NCBI RefSeq assembly: GCF_030272615.1
Contig: NC_081414.1
Location: 521,362,185 to 521,424,184 of the forward strand
Source of the DNA: Cryptomeria japonica
Taxonomy: Eukaryota > Streptophyta > Pinopsida > Cupressales > Cupressaceae
Direction: 5' to 3'
Length of the DNA stretch: 62,000 bases
Under the pieces are notes generated by a model, which did not search any database, was not told where the DNA came from, and saw only the letters and a list, made by a program, of their open reading frames with translations. Shown here piece by piece: positions 11,045 through 22,468 of this stretch (its first letter is position 1; every line of letters begins with the position of its first letter). Made by a program: the position numbers and the translations under genes.

Positions 11045-11928
11045 TGATCTGAATAGGATCTATGACTATTGCATAAGAATTCTTATAGTAATTACATAAG
11101 TTAATTCAAAGCATACATAAGTGAATTAACATGATTAAAATTCATAAATGAACAAAGCATATTAAAGATGATGATAGAAAGAAAAGAGAGCAAAATAGAT
11201 AGAAGAGAAAACACAATTGATAACGAAGTTCATCCAAATGGACTACATCTCCAAGTCCTGCTCCAATAGGGGGACCGATCCAATTACTCCAAGAAATCAA
11301 TTACAAATGTTTACAAAAACTATTCCCTTCAAGCACATCAGTATTTAACCTCCAACATGTAGGAATAACAATAAACTCTTCAACATAGCATCTCCTTCCC
11401 ATCACTTGGATACCTCAAAAAGGCCTACTGCCCCCTTTTATACATAAAATAAGTCTAAAACAGACTAAAACCACCAACTCCCATAAATAACCCTTTACAA
11501 CAAATTATTTCCTGCGTATATCCCCTTTCTACTTATGAATTTGGCACCATTAGTAATTAGGGGGTTTATTTAACCAATATCCCCTTTAAAATAGGGATTG
11601 GCGGGCTTCACATTGTTTAAATTTAATATGGGCCATTAATGATTCAAGTGTTATATGTAGCACAATGGTTTCCATCCATTTTGGGATATTGGTAGTCAAG
11701 GGTTCCACCCCCGGCCTCCATTCTCTCTTTGCATAGTTGGTTATACAATAAAACCAACTTCTCTCTAAAACATAGTAAATGAATGAATGGTCTAGCGGTG
11801 AAAGCGGCGGGTTTGTTGAGGGAGGTTATGAGTTCAAATCTCATAACATATATTTTGCTAAACCGTTTTCCTTCTAAGATGCCACGTGTTTATTTCTGGA
11901 GTATTGGAGATAATTTATTTTATCCTCA
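11045..11928 (-). repeat. 5' LTR of Gypsy G
   Basis: Runs in + coordinates from TGATCTGAATAGG to TATCCTC. The outer terminus lacks the last few bases (CTGGATCA in the other copy) and passes straight into the LTR of D. About 884 bp. Confidence 0.85.
11788..11856 (+). other. tRNA-like Pol III A/B-box unit in the G LTR (copy 2)
   Basis: Second copy of the unit at 6185. A-box-like TGGTCTAGCGGT at 11788-11799, B-box-like GAGTTCAAATCTC at 11830-11842 (a single G to A change that still fits the GWTCRANNC consensus) and TTTT at 11853-11856. Orientation is opposite to the element. Confidence 0.55.
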
Positions 11929-11931
11929 ACA

Positions 11932-12997
11932 TTAGTTCCGGAGGCAACTGAGATGGTGGTGGGGGAGGGGGGTGAATCAGTTGTCAATTAATTTTAAACA
12001 AAAACTTAACCAAACTTAGTGCATAATACTGGTAAACCAAACTTTAATGTTGATAGATAGTTTAGCAGATAATAAAAGTATTGGTAAAGTTTAATGCATG
12101 AAACATAAAGACAAATAACATTCACAACACATAACATAGTTATTTGTACATGGAAACCCTGTAAGGGGAAAAACCATGGTGGGAAACCTTACCCACAATC
12201 AGATGATACTACTACAAATAGTATGTGTGTACAAATGGGGTCTGCATATGCAGAAAGGCCAACTACCTAGAGCTCACTACTCAATCACAAAATAGGAGTC
12301 ACACTGACTACAATTGGATGGTTAAATCCAATGATAATGTACTGCTCCAAATAACAGCTTCATATGTTGGATTCAGTACTGGTTAAGCTCTAATTTGCCT
12401 TCTCCAAAAGCCTCCTTGAATCTTCAAATGATGTTTGCATGTATAGCTCTGCATATATTCGCATATACCTTATTACAATCTTTTTACACTCCACTACTTC
12501 CTCATTCAATCTCACAAATGAGATCTTACATATATACCAAAGCCTAAGACCAAATGTGTAGGTTGGCTTACAAAGAATATTAGAATTAAATCAATTACAA
12601 ATGAATCAAGATGTGATGCATGATGTCATCTCAATGCATTTACAATAATAACAAATCATCTCCATAACGTGTTGTGCTGATCTAGAATAGATAATGCTTG
12701 TCGGTCCATAACCTAGACCTATTTGCCTGTAACAACAAATATGCAAACTCTATTGTACCAATAATCAAATCACCAAAACAAAGTGTCCAAACAATGTCTT
12801 CAAAATAACCAAGTAATCTCCAAGTCATTCAAAGTGCCAGTGAACAATGTAACTTGTCAGTGAACCAGATACCAGTGACTATGCATAAGTCACTAAACAT
12901 GCTAGTGAACATAACCAAAGATCTCCAAGTGTTATCAAGTGTTGACAAGTGTTGACAACAATGACAAAACCAATGCAACACATCCATAATACCAACA
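11932..12997 (-). repeat. 3' LTR of Copia D
   Basis: Starts (minus) TGTTGGTATTATGGATGTG after a polypurine tract. The outer terminus reads TTAGTTCCGG without the canonical TG, where it meets G. The core GTAAGGGGAAAAACCATGGTGGGAAACC motif is present. Confidence 0.87.
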
Positions 12998-13398
12998 ATG
13001 TCCCCCTTTGGCATTGATGGCAACACAAGATGGAAAAACCATCTAAGTGCCAAAGAAGAAATGCCAAAAACCAAAAACCAAAAACCAACAATCTCCCAAA
13101 GAGATCATCAAAATACAGATCAAAATACAAATACAGAGAGTAACAATCTCTCCCCCAATGAATAATCTCTCCCCAAAAGATAATGTGTTTTTCCATAGAT
13201 ATATCTCCCCCTTTGACATCAAATGCCAAAGCAATACAAAACCAAATACAATCAGTTCATAGAACTTGTTACAAATGCCAATTGTTATAACCACATTTAT
13301 TCAATCTACTCCCCCTGAGAAGTAGCTCTCCTTCATCAAAGCCGGAAAAAAATATTTCTCTACTTAATTTTGTTGGTCTGATGTCATGCTCCAACTGT
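12998..13398 (-). promoter_or_regulatory. 3' non-coding region of D with repeated polypurine tracts
   Basis: On the minus strand the G-rich boxes (C-rich in +) are near 13002, 13150, 13170, 13207 and 13311. The first abuts the LTR. Short ORFs here are low-complexity shadows. No gene seen. Confidence 0.7.
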
Positions 13399-15009
13399 CT
13401 AAGTCTCTATTGGTGAGGGTATAACTCCAAGCTTCTCCCTTAGATATTCAAAAGTTTCCTTAGGCAAAGGTTTAGTAAAGATATCTGCAATATGCTCTTT
13501 AGTATTCAATAAACCAATTTCACTTCTTGTGCTTCAACATTCTCTTTCAAAAAATTGAATTTGATATAAACATGTTTAGTTTTTGAGTGAAATACCAGAT
13601 TCTTTGATATATCATTTGCTGCCATATTATCATAGTAAATGATTATAGGTTCCTTGCATTTTACCTTTATGTCCTTCAACATTTTCTTAATCCATAATAC
13701 CTGTGTACAATTAGTTGTTGTTGCAACATATTCAGATTCTGCTATTGATAGTGATGTACAACTTTGTTTCTTGCTCAACCATGAAATTAGTCTACTACCA
13801 AGAAAAAATGGTCCGCCGGTGGTGTTTTTTCTATCATCTACATCTCTTGCCCAATTTGCATCTGTGTATGCACATAAATCAAAAAATTTATCTTTAGGAT
13901 ACCATAAACCAAGATTTTTTGTGCCTTGAAGATACCGGAAAATCCTTTTTACTGCTGATTCATGATTTTCCTTAGGATTACTCTAAAATCTTGAGACAAT
14001 ACATATTGAATTCATAAGATCAGGTCTTGTTTGTGTCAAATATAGTAAACCTCCTATCATAGACTTGTATCTTGTTGGATTAGCAGGGGTTGATTCATCC
14101 TTCAAAGATAGTTTATCAGTTGTAGTCATAGGTGTGCTTACCGGTTTGAGTTTTCCATGCCAAATTTATTAAGTAATTATTTCAAGTACTTTGATTGATT
14201 TATGAATATACCTTTATCAGTCTGTGAAATCTGCAATCCTAAAAAGAATTGTATCTCTCCAATCATAGACATTTCAAATTCTTCTTGCATCTTATTAGAA
14301 AAGTCTTTACACAATCCATCTTCTCCTCCAAAAATTATATCATCAACAAAAACTTCAATAACCAAGATGTCATCATTAGTCACTTTATAATATAAGTTGT
14401 TGTCAGCATTATCTTTGGTTTAACCAAGCTTCAAAAGATATTTGTCCAATCTAGCATACCAAGCTCTAGGAGCTTGCTTCAATCCATATAAAGCTTTCCT
14501 TAACCTGCAAACCATATCTTTGTCATATGTCAAAGAAAATCCATCAGGTTGTTCAATGTAAACTTCCTCTTCAAGATCACCATTCAGAAATGCACATTTA
14601 ACATCCATTTGATATACTTTATAGTTCTTGTGTGCTGCAAAAGCTAAGAATAATCCGATTGCCTCAATTCTAGCTACTAGTGCAAAGGTTTCATTATAAT
14701 CAATTCCTTCTTTCTATGAATACGCTTACACACTAATCTTTCTTTGTTTCTCATTACCTTACCATCTTCATTAAGTTTATTTCTGAATACCCATTTAGTT
14801 CCAATTACATATTTGTTTTTAGGCCTAGGAACCAATGTCCATGTGTTATTCTTTTCAATTTGTTCTAATTCATCTTTCATAGCCTTAATCCAGTTTTTGT
14901 CTTCACATGCCTCATTTATAGTTTCGGGTTCAAATTGAGAAATTAGACATACCTCTTCATTTTCAAATCTTCCTCTACTCATAACTCCTTGATATTTATT
15001 CCCAATTAT
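13399..15009 (-). pseudogene. Copia D reverse transcriptase and RNase H
   Basis: RT begins near 14997 with the VMSRGRFENEEVCLISQFE block, then TWTLVPRPKNKYVIGTKWVF and NKERLVCK. A frameshift follows at about 14700. RT resumes with [40 protein letters not shown] and the catalytic FVDDIIFGGEDG. RNase H continues in a third frame (SKKQSCTSLSIAESEYVATT) and ends at TAG 13399-13401. With frameshifts and several stops, the enzyme is inactive. Confidence 0.88.
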
Positions 15010-16359
15010 CTAACTTTCAGAGTGATTCAATATTACATACCTAGGTGTGTTCACTTGATGTTGTTCTTCAGTCATTGTGGAATTCTCAGATGATGCCGGT
15101 GTGACTGGGTCAACATTGTGTACCGGTGTACTCATAGTAGGTTCATTTGTGATTATCTCAACTGTCGATTTAGTGTCTAGAGACCTTCTAAATTGTTCAT
15201 CAATCTTCACATTTTCACTTTAAATGATTTTTTGCAATCTCTTATTAAAACATCTATATGCCTTGCTCTTAGATGAATAACCAAGAAATATTCCTTCATC
15301 ACTTCTAGGATCAAATTTGCCAATATAATCATCTCTCCTAGTATAACATTTGCTTCCAAATATTCTGAAATATTTAAGAGTAGGAGTATTACCAAACCAT
15401 AGTTCATGAGGGGTCTTACTGGTTTCACCTTTGATGTGAACTCTATTGAATGTACAAATAGTTGTATTGACTACTTCTCTCCGATACACATGAGGTAGGT
15501 TTGTTTCTAATATCATGGTTCTAGGTGCATCCAAAATAGTTCTATTCTTCCTTTCCACAACTCCATTTTGTTGGGGTGTCTGAGGTGCTGATAATTGTCT
15601 TCTGATTCCATTCACTTCACATAATGTATTAAATTTCTTAGATGTGAATTCACCTCCTTGATCTGATCTCAAACATTTGATTTTCTTACCAGTTTCATTT
15701 TCTACCACGACCTTGAATAGTTTGAATCTCCCAAATACTTCTGATTTCTCCCTGAGAAAAGTAACCAAACTCATTCTAGAATAATCATCAATGATTAGCA
15801 TAAAATATTTGTCTCCTTGTAAACTTCTAGTTCTTGCAGGACCACATAAATCAGTATGAATCAAGTCAAGAACATTATTGGATTTTTCTGGAATACTTTT
15901 AAAAGTTGTTCTAACTTTCTTTCCAAATTGACATTCCTTACATACAAGATTGTGAGGTTTAAAAATCTTAGGTAAATCTCTTACTGCCTTAGTTGCACTG
16001 ATTTTCACAATGCAATCAAAATTTACATGACACAGTCTCTTATGCCATAACCAACTTTCATCAATATGTGAAATCAAGCATGTCTTCTCATTGTTATTCA
16101 AATGAAAGATATTACCTCTAGTCTGATTACCAGTTGCGATTCCCAAACTAGTTTTATTCATGATTTTGCATTTACCATTCTTGAATTGTAATTGAAATCC
16201 CTTCTCAACTAATTGACCAACACTCAAAAGATTATGCTTCAAACCTTCAACATAGTAAACATTATCAATATTTTGCTTACCATCAAAAGATATAGTTCCT
16301 TTTCCTCTGATCAAACAAGCTTTGTCATCTCCGAATCTTACTACACCTCCATTGTATTC
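15010..16359 (-). pseudogene. Copia D GAG-pre-integrase and integrase
   Basis: Same frame as gag. NVYYVEGLKHNLLSVGQLVEKG leads into the zinc-binding WLWHKRLCHVNFD and CKECQFGKK. The integrase triad is visible: HTDLCGP, SDQGGEFTS and NGVVERKNR, all intact. The conserved ELWFGNTPTLKYFRIFGSKC and FLGYSSKSKAYRCF follow. Stops occur only near 15217 and 15009, so nearly the whole integrase (364 residues) is open. Confidence 0.9.
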
Positions 16360-17550
16360 CTAAAAGGTTAAGAATTTAGTCTTATCACTAGTCATATGAT
16401 GTGAACATCTAGAATCAATAATCCATTCATCCTTTTCTTCAATTTTAGCTGCTAGGGCCTGCTCTACCGATTGAATAGTAGGTGCTGGTTGATCTTCTGT
16501 TATAGAAACAAAAGTTGATCCATTGTATGCTAGTTCCTCATCAGAATCATTAGTAACTACTTCATCAGCATAGTAACATGATTTGTCTCTACTCTTCTTA
16601 AATCTGTACCTTTGATATTTAGGGTTAGGCTTATATGTTCCTTTAGCTTCTTCTTTCAATCTTGCATGTCTATCAGGACACCTAGATTCCATATGACCAA
16701 TTTTATTGTAGTTAAAACATTTAAATGGTGCTTTACCTTCATACTTACTTCCAACTAGACCTTTAGGCATTTTCCTTGCAAATAGTGCTTCAAGCTCTTC
16801 AAGTTCTTCATTCTCTCTTCTGATTTCTTCAAGTTCTCTAGCATAGAGTGCTTTCCAATCAGATTTTTTAGATGATGATGATGATGCTGCAGATGATGAA
16901 GATGCCTTGAAAGCTAAATCTGTCATAATTGTAGCAATAGGACCAAATACCTCAAGTTCAAAAGCTGAAATTTTTCAAACCAAGGTGTCTCTAGATACTG
17001 ATGCATTAGGCATTGTTCTCAATTCATTTATAGAAGTTACTTTCATTTTGTATGCCCGTGGAAAAGCTCTTAAAACTTCAAAAACAATTTCATCTTCACT
17101 TAAGGATCCTCCACAACATTGAATACCCAAAACAATTTCATTAACTCTTTCCATAAAAGCAGAAATCCTTTCATCTTCTTCCATTTTCAGATTTTCATAC
17201 CTGACCCAGAAACATTCTAGTTTTGCCATTTTGATAGTGGTATCATCTTCATTCGATGTCTCCAATTTTTCCCAAATAGCTTTAGCAGTAGATCTATCTG
17301 ATAATCCCATGATTTGTTGATCTGACAATGCACTCAAAAGTGGTTCTCTTGCTTTGCAATCATTTTCTTCATCTTTAGCCAAGGTTGGTGGATTAAGTTG
17401 ACCTTTAGTAGGACCAACATAGCCATTCTTTGTAACATCCCATATGTCCTTTCCAATGCAATTTAGATGTGTCTCCATTTTGATCTTCCATATACCATAG
17501 TTGGTTCCATCAAGCTTCAGACTATCCTTCTTGAAATAGTTAGTAGACAT
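16360..17550 (-). pseudogene. Copia D gag and protease
   Basis: ATG at 17550 opens MSTNYFKKDSLKLDGTNYG, the typical Copia gag start, followed by a UBN2-type capsid domain (LLSALSDQQIMGLSDRS to INELRTMPNASVSRD). One TGA lies near 16972. The zinc knuckle reads CFNYNKIGHMESRC, where the second Cys is Tyr. The protease active site reads WIIDSRCSHHM where WIIDSGCSHHM is usual, so the catalytic Gly is Arg. A stop follows FLTF near 16361. Confidence 0.9.
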
Positions 17551-17593
17551 AGGATCTCCTCAAGTTGTTAAACTTCTGCAAAATGATGAGTAG

Positions 17594-17606
17594 GCTTTGA
17601 TACCAA
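17594..17606 (-). promoter_or_regulatory. Primer binding site of D
   Basis: Minus strand TTGGTATCAAAGC, a near match to the tRNA-iMet complement, directly next to the 5' LTR. Confidence 0.8.
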
Positions 17607-17607
17607 T

Positions 17608-18626
17608 TGTCAGGTCTCAGAGGCAACTGAGAGAGGGGAGGTGAATCAGTTATCTATTAATTTCAAACCAAAACTTAACTTAACCAAACTTAGTGCATAA
17701 TACCGATAAACCAAACTTTAATGTCGGTAGACAATTTAGTAGATAATAATAGTATTGGTAAAGTTTAATGCATGAAGCAGAAAGACAAATAACATTCACA
17801 ACACATAACATAGTTATCTGTACATGGAAACCCTATAAGGGGAAAAACCATAGTGGGAAACCTTACCCACAATCAGATGATACTATTGCAGATAGTATGT
17901 GTGTAAAAATGGGGTTTGCACATGTAGAAAGGCCAACTACCTAGAGGTCACTGCTCAATCACAAAATAGGAGTCACACTGACTACAATTGGATGGTTAAA
18001 TCCAATGATAATGTACTGCTCAAAATAGCATCTTCATATGCTAGATTCAGTACCAGGTAAGCTCTGATTTGCCTTCTCCAAAAGGCTCCTTGAATCTTCA
18101 AATGATGTTTTCATGTATAGCTCTTCTTATATTCACATATACCTCATTACAATCTTTTCACACTCCTCTACTTCCTCATTCAATCTCACAGATGAGATAT
18201 TACATATATACCAAAGCCTAAGACCAAATGTGTAGGCTGGATTACAAAGAATATTACAATTAAATCAATTACAAATGAATCAAGATGTGATGCATGATGT
18301 CATCTCAACTCATTTACAATAATAACAAATCATCTCCATAGTGTATCATGCTGATCTGGAATAGATAATGCTTGTCAGTCCATAGCCTAGACCTATTTTC
18401 TGATAACAACAAATACGCAAACTTGATTGTACCAATAATCAAATCACCAAAATAAAGTGTCCAAACAATGTCTTCGACATAACCAAGTAATCTCCAAGTT
18501 ATTCCAAGTACCGGTGAACAATGTAACCTACCGGTGAACATAACCAAAGATCTCCAAGTGATCTCAAGTGTTGACAAGTGTTGACAACAATGACAAAACC
18601 ATTGCAGCACATCCATAATACCAGCA
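17608..18626 (-). repeat. 5' LTR of Copia D
   Basis: Runs in + from TGTCAGGTCTCAGAGG to ATAATACCAGCA. Highly similar to the 3' LTR, with an indel near 18510-18540. About 1,019 bp. Confidence 0.87.
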
Positions 18627-19976
18627 AAGATAGTTTGACATAAAGCAAGGTTAGTTTGCAAAGGGCATGCTCAAGTGGAAGGTATTTATTTTGAAGAAAC
18701 CTTTGCACTAGTTGCTAGGTTAGAGGCAATAAGAATGTTTTTATCTTTCTCAGCCTGTGTATCAGATGGATATTCAATCTGCATTTCTCAATGGTAATCT
18801 TGAAGAAGAGGTGTGTGTGGAACAACCAGAAGGGTACTTATTGCATGAAGATGAGAGTTTTGTATGCCAGTTAAAGAAATCCTTGTATGGTTTGAAGCAG
18901 GCTCCCAAAGTATGGTTTTCCTAGTTAGACAAATAGCTAAAGGAGCAAGGATTCCAGAAATGGAATGCAGACAACAACCTATACATCAAGGTAAATGGAG
19001 ACCATATGATCATAGTTGTGTATAAGGATGATATCATATTTGGTGGAGACAAGGACATCATGTGCAAATAATTTGTAGATTAGATGAAGACATAATTTGA
19101 GATGTCCATGCTAGGTAGGTTGTTCTACTTCCTTGGTTTGTAGATCTCACAGCAGGAGAAAGGAATTTTCATTTCACAAACCAAGTATTTTCAAGACATG
19201 TTGAGGAAATTTGAAATGGAGGACAACAAACTAGTAAGTACTCCCATGATAACTAGTTGTAAAATGAGAAAGATGGATGAGTCACCAGAAGTAGGGAAGA
19301 TATTGTATAGGTCTATGATCGATAGTTTGATGTATCTTACAACATCTAGACCAGATATAGTACAAGTAGTGTGCATGGTTGTAATATTCCAAATTGCCTC
19401 CAAACAGTCTCACTTGAATACAGTTAGGAGAATTTTTTAGGTATCTATAAGGGGCAATCAACTATGGCTTGTGGTATCCAAAGAAGGGAGACTTCACTTT
19501 GCAAGCTTATACTGATGCAGATTGGGTAGGATGTATTGATGACTATAAGAGCACAAGTGGTGGTTCTTTATACTTAGAAGACCGGTTAGTTTCATGGCAC
19601 AAGAAGAAGCAAGACTCAGTGTCATTATCCACTGCTAAGGCCAAATATATAGCTGCTACTACATGTTGTTCACAAGCACTATGGATGAAGCAGACATTGA
19701 AGGACATACAGGTCGAGATACTAGATCCTATACCAATCTAGTGTGATAACTCAAGTGCAATCAACATCTCCAAGAATCTGGTAATGCACTCAAGAACAAA
19801 ACACATTGCAATCAAATATGACTTCTTGATAGAGAAGGTTGCAGACAAGGAGGTAATGGTAGAGTATATTCTAACCAGTGAGTAGATTGTTGATATATTC
19901 ACAAAGCCACTTTCTTTGAGCACATTTTAGTACTTGAGACAAAAGTTGGGAGTTGTCCCACCATCATGCAACACTT
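18627..19976 (+). pseudogene. Copia E RT (C-terminal part) and RNase H
   Basis: Opens exactly at the D junction with KIV[16 protein letters not shown], then [29 protein letters not shown] and DDIIFGGDKD. The usual YVDD reads YKDD, a change next to the catalytic aspartates. RNase H includes [20 protein letters not shown] and AKAKYIAATTCCSQALWMKQ, where the usual AEAEY glutamate is Lys. Multiple stops (for example 19078, 19141, 19740, 19883). The sequence differs clearly from A, D and M, so this is a separate Copia family. Confidence 0.87.
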
Positions 19977-20234
19977 AAATATAGGGAGATGTATGGTTCA
20001 GGGGGAGTCAACAATTGTTATTATCTTATGACCCTTGAATCATGATGCATGGACACAGGGGGAGAATGTGTCCTACCCATTGAAGGCATAAGTTTTGATT
20101 TTTATTGGTAGCTAAAATTAGTTAATCACAATGTCCATATTTGGTGTCAGACCAATGTTTACCTTTTCCATTGCTATCAAAGGGGCAGAAAGATGTGTAT
20201 AGTGTGTGTTGACATCAATGCCAAAGGGGAAGAT
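19977..20234 (+). promoter_or_regulatory. 3' non-coding region of E with four polypurine tracts
   Basis: CAGGGGGAG near 19998, CAGGGGGAG near 20056, AAAGGGGCAG near 20178 and AAAGGGGAAG near 20223. The last abuts the LTR start at 20235. No coding. Confidence 0.72.
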
Positions 20235-22121
20235 TGTTAACATTGAGTTGTCATTGATGTCAACTGGTGAGTAGGAGACTGTTGGTATGGTCAAGTTGAT
20301 GTCAACTTGGTGTCTAGCGGTATACAAAAGGATCAAATGGTAGGTGGAAGACATGCATGCATTGGGACTATCAGTGACTTCACTGGTATAAGGTGAGATG
20401 CATGGGTGTGTTAGAATGTTGAGTGATAATCGGTAGAGCATAGACTACAATGAAGGTTGGCTACCTATTTATGATGAAGAGGCAGAATGTTAAAATGATT
20501 AAACATAATGAAGGTCAATGTTGAAGTAGAATACCAAGGGATAAGGTGAGTTGCCAGTATGCAAGGTGGTCAGTATGAGTAAAGCAACACAATGTGTTGG
20601 ACATACTAGTAAGAGTTTGTACTGGTAAGAGGGCTTTCAATTGTTCATAGATTGAACCAACCCTAAGTCAGTGAGCTGGTTGTGTGTCGGTGATGTTGCC
20701 AAACTGACATCGCAGTCTGGGATGAGATGGATACCGACAATGATGCCACATAGAGCTAAAGTGGTGAGAATGAAAAGGTCGATGATGTCTTGTGCTAGTG
20801 AGGTTGTTGAGGTTAGTTGACATTAAATGTTGACTATGAAAATCATGGGGAGTTGTAGGGTTTGTGGCTAGAGGAAGAATGAACAATATAAAAAGATCAG
20901 GGAGTTGTTGGTGCCTAGATCAAAGCAAGGAAATAAGATTGCAAAAGGAATTTGAGAAGGAAACCACTAGATCATAAATGTGTCGACTGATTTCAAGGCT
21001 GAAGAACTATGATAGGTTTTCTATTTATAGCAAACATGAATTGGAATGATCAAAATGCATGATGTCTTATTCTTCAAATGCAGGTGCACGATCTAAGGTG
21101 GAATGAATGTAGATTTTGTTGGGAGAAAGAAACCCTAACCACCCTTCGTTTGAATTGATTTTTTGTAGGAAAGCTCAAGATTAAATATGATGACTTGATA
21201 CTACGATCGTTGCTACTGAAGTGTGAAAAAGTGAGTGAAATTGTTGTTTGAGAGGCAAATTGATAAATATCTAAAGTGGTTAAGGGAAAAGGTTGTATTA
21301 GTAAGTAGGAACAAAGTAAACCCATATAGAGATAAAAACTAGTGGAGTGAGCATAGAATGGAGAGGTGACAAACTAGAAAAAGTTGTACGTAATAAAGGT
21401 TGTATCAGTAAGAAGGAACAAAGTAAACCCATATAGAGATAAAAACTAGTGGAGTGAGCATAGAATGGAGAGGTGACAAACTAGAAAAAGTTGTATGTAA
21501 TAGAGAGTGATCAAGTGTGAATTGAGTTGGGCAGATAGAGGGAGAGGGGACGTAGCAAACTTAGAATCAACAACTAAGAAAATTTGTAGAGTTTTTGGAA
21601 AAAACATAGACCGGTAAGGTTGAAACCAGTAGATATAATATTGTAAGGTTGAAAAACTTCATTTGCAATAGAGACCTCATTTTGTATTTAAATCTTCATA
21701 TTGCTTTTACTAAGTTGATACTTAGTATAAGGGTTGTATCTCCTTTAGGTTGCAGACTATAAACAATGTAGGGGTTGGTGCTCATAAATCAAGGGTTTGT
21801 GCTCCCTGGGTTTGTGCCCTAAAATTTGTAATCAGATCCTTTCATTGTGAGGCTAGATTGGAGTAGAAGATCTCCGACAGCTATTTCGAGGTTTTTCCCA
21901 CATTAGGTTTTCCTCATACATCCTATGTTATGTGTTGCATATTCATGTGTGTGTGTTATGTTAATCTGCTAGATATTTTTTCTACACACTTTGTTTGCAT
22001 AGTCCTTGTAACTGGTTTGCACTTTGGTTATTTCATATTGAACCAATATTGCTTTGATCAGGTGAAAAATAGTTTAAATCACTAATTTACCCCCCCTCTT
22101 AATGATACATTGTGTCCAACA
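20235..22121 (+). repeat. 3' LTR of Copia E
   Basis: From TGTTAACATTGAGTTG to GTGTCCAACA, about 1.9 kb, the longest LTR in the window. Contains the GGTTTTTCCCACA...GGTTTTCC core near 21890-21912 and the CCCCCCCTCTT box near 22090. Includes a 107-bp tandem duplication. Confidence 0.85.
21291..21504 (+). repeat. 107-bp tandem duplication in LTR E
   Basis: Two head-to-tail copies starting GGTTGTATTAGTAAG (21291) and GGTTGTATCAGTAAG (21398), differing at only a few bases. Recent local duplication. Confidence 0.9.
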
Positions 22122-22420
22122 TTCACATTAGATTGGTCAGTTAATCCCATAATTTGTTGATTAGATAGTGCACTTAAGAGTGCTTCTTTATCTCTACAAT
22201 CATTTTCAAAGTCCCTATCCAAGCTTGCCAAAGGAGGATTGCCAAATGTCAGATTATGAGGAGTATAGCCTTTCTCCATGATCTCCTAAATTTCGTTCCC
22301 AATACATCTCAAATGAGTCTCCATCTGAATCTTCTATACTCTCTAATTTATCGAATCAAACTTAGGGGTTTCTCTCTGGAAAATAGATGCAGTTGAATTA
22401 TTAGCTTCCATAGGATATTT
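22122..22420 (-). pseudogene. Copia F gag, N-terminal fragment
   Basis: ATG at 22420 on the minus strand opens MEANNSTASIFQRETPKFDS, followed by the gag segments METHLRCIGNEI, ENDCRDKEALLSALSNQQIM and GLTDQSN. This is the UBN2-type capsid start, as in D and M. Two stops lie in the first 30 codons. The gene ends abruptly at 22122 where the LTR of E begins, so E inserted here. Confidence 0.85.
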
Positions 22421-22454
22421 CTCAGACGATTAAGCTTCTACAAAAGAGGACTAG

Positions 22455-22467
22455 GCTCTGATACCAA
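22455..22467 (-). promoter_or_regulatory. Primer binding site of F
   Basis: Minus strand TTGGTATCAGAGC, a perfect tRNA-iMet complement, next to the LTR. Confidence 0.85.
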
Positions 22468-22468
22468 T

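Larger units (their letters stand above)
5836..11928 (-). mobile_element. Gypsy element G
   Basis: Minus-strand Ty3/Gypsy element with gag, retropepsin, RT, RNase H and integrase in that order. LTRs lie at both ends. The 3' LTR (left) is cut by LTR C and lacks about 390 bp present in the 5' LTR (right). The LTR termini are the inverted TGATC...GATCA. The primer site is complementary to tRNA-iMet. Many in-frame stops make it defective. Confidence 0.92.
11932..18626 (-). mobile_element. Copia element D
   Basis: Full-length minus-strand Copia with two LTRs, primer site, gag-protease-integrase-RT-RNase H and a 3' purine-tract region. The gag to RT start is in one frame with few stops, so this is one of the better preserved elements here. 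It inserted into Copia E at the RT segment KIV-KARLVC. No target duplication can be recognised because the left flank is now Gypsy G. Confidence 0.93.
18627..22121 (+). mobile_element. Copia element E, right half
   Basis: Plus-strand Copia starting inside RT where D inserted. It carries RT, RNase H, a purine-tract region and a long 3' LTR ending CCAACA at 22121. It is inserted in the gag of F. The left half (5' LTR, gag, integrase) is not found on the other side of D, which points to a deletion. Confidence 0.88.

Noticed and set aside
12829-13294. Overlapping minus-strand ORFs rich in Trp, Phe and Cys near the 3' LTR of D
   Set aside because: They lie in the non-coding tract region and LTR of D, are not conserved in A or M at the same place, and have no domain.
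20118-20886. Small minus-strand ORFs in the E LTR as a host gene
   Set aside because: All lie within the LTR and lack homology or a consistent frame.
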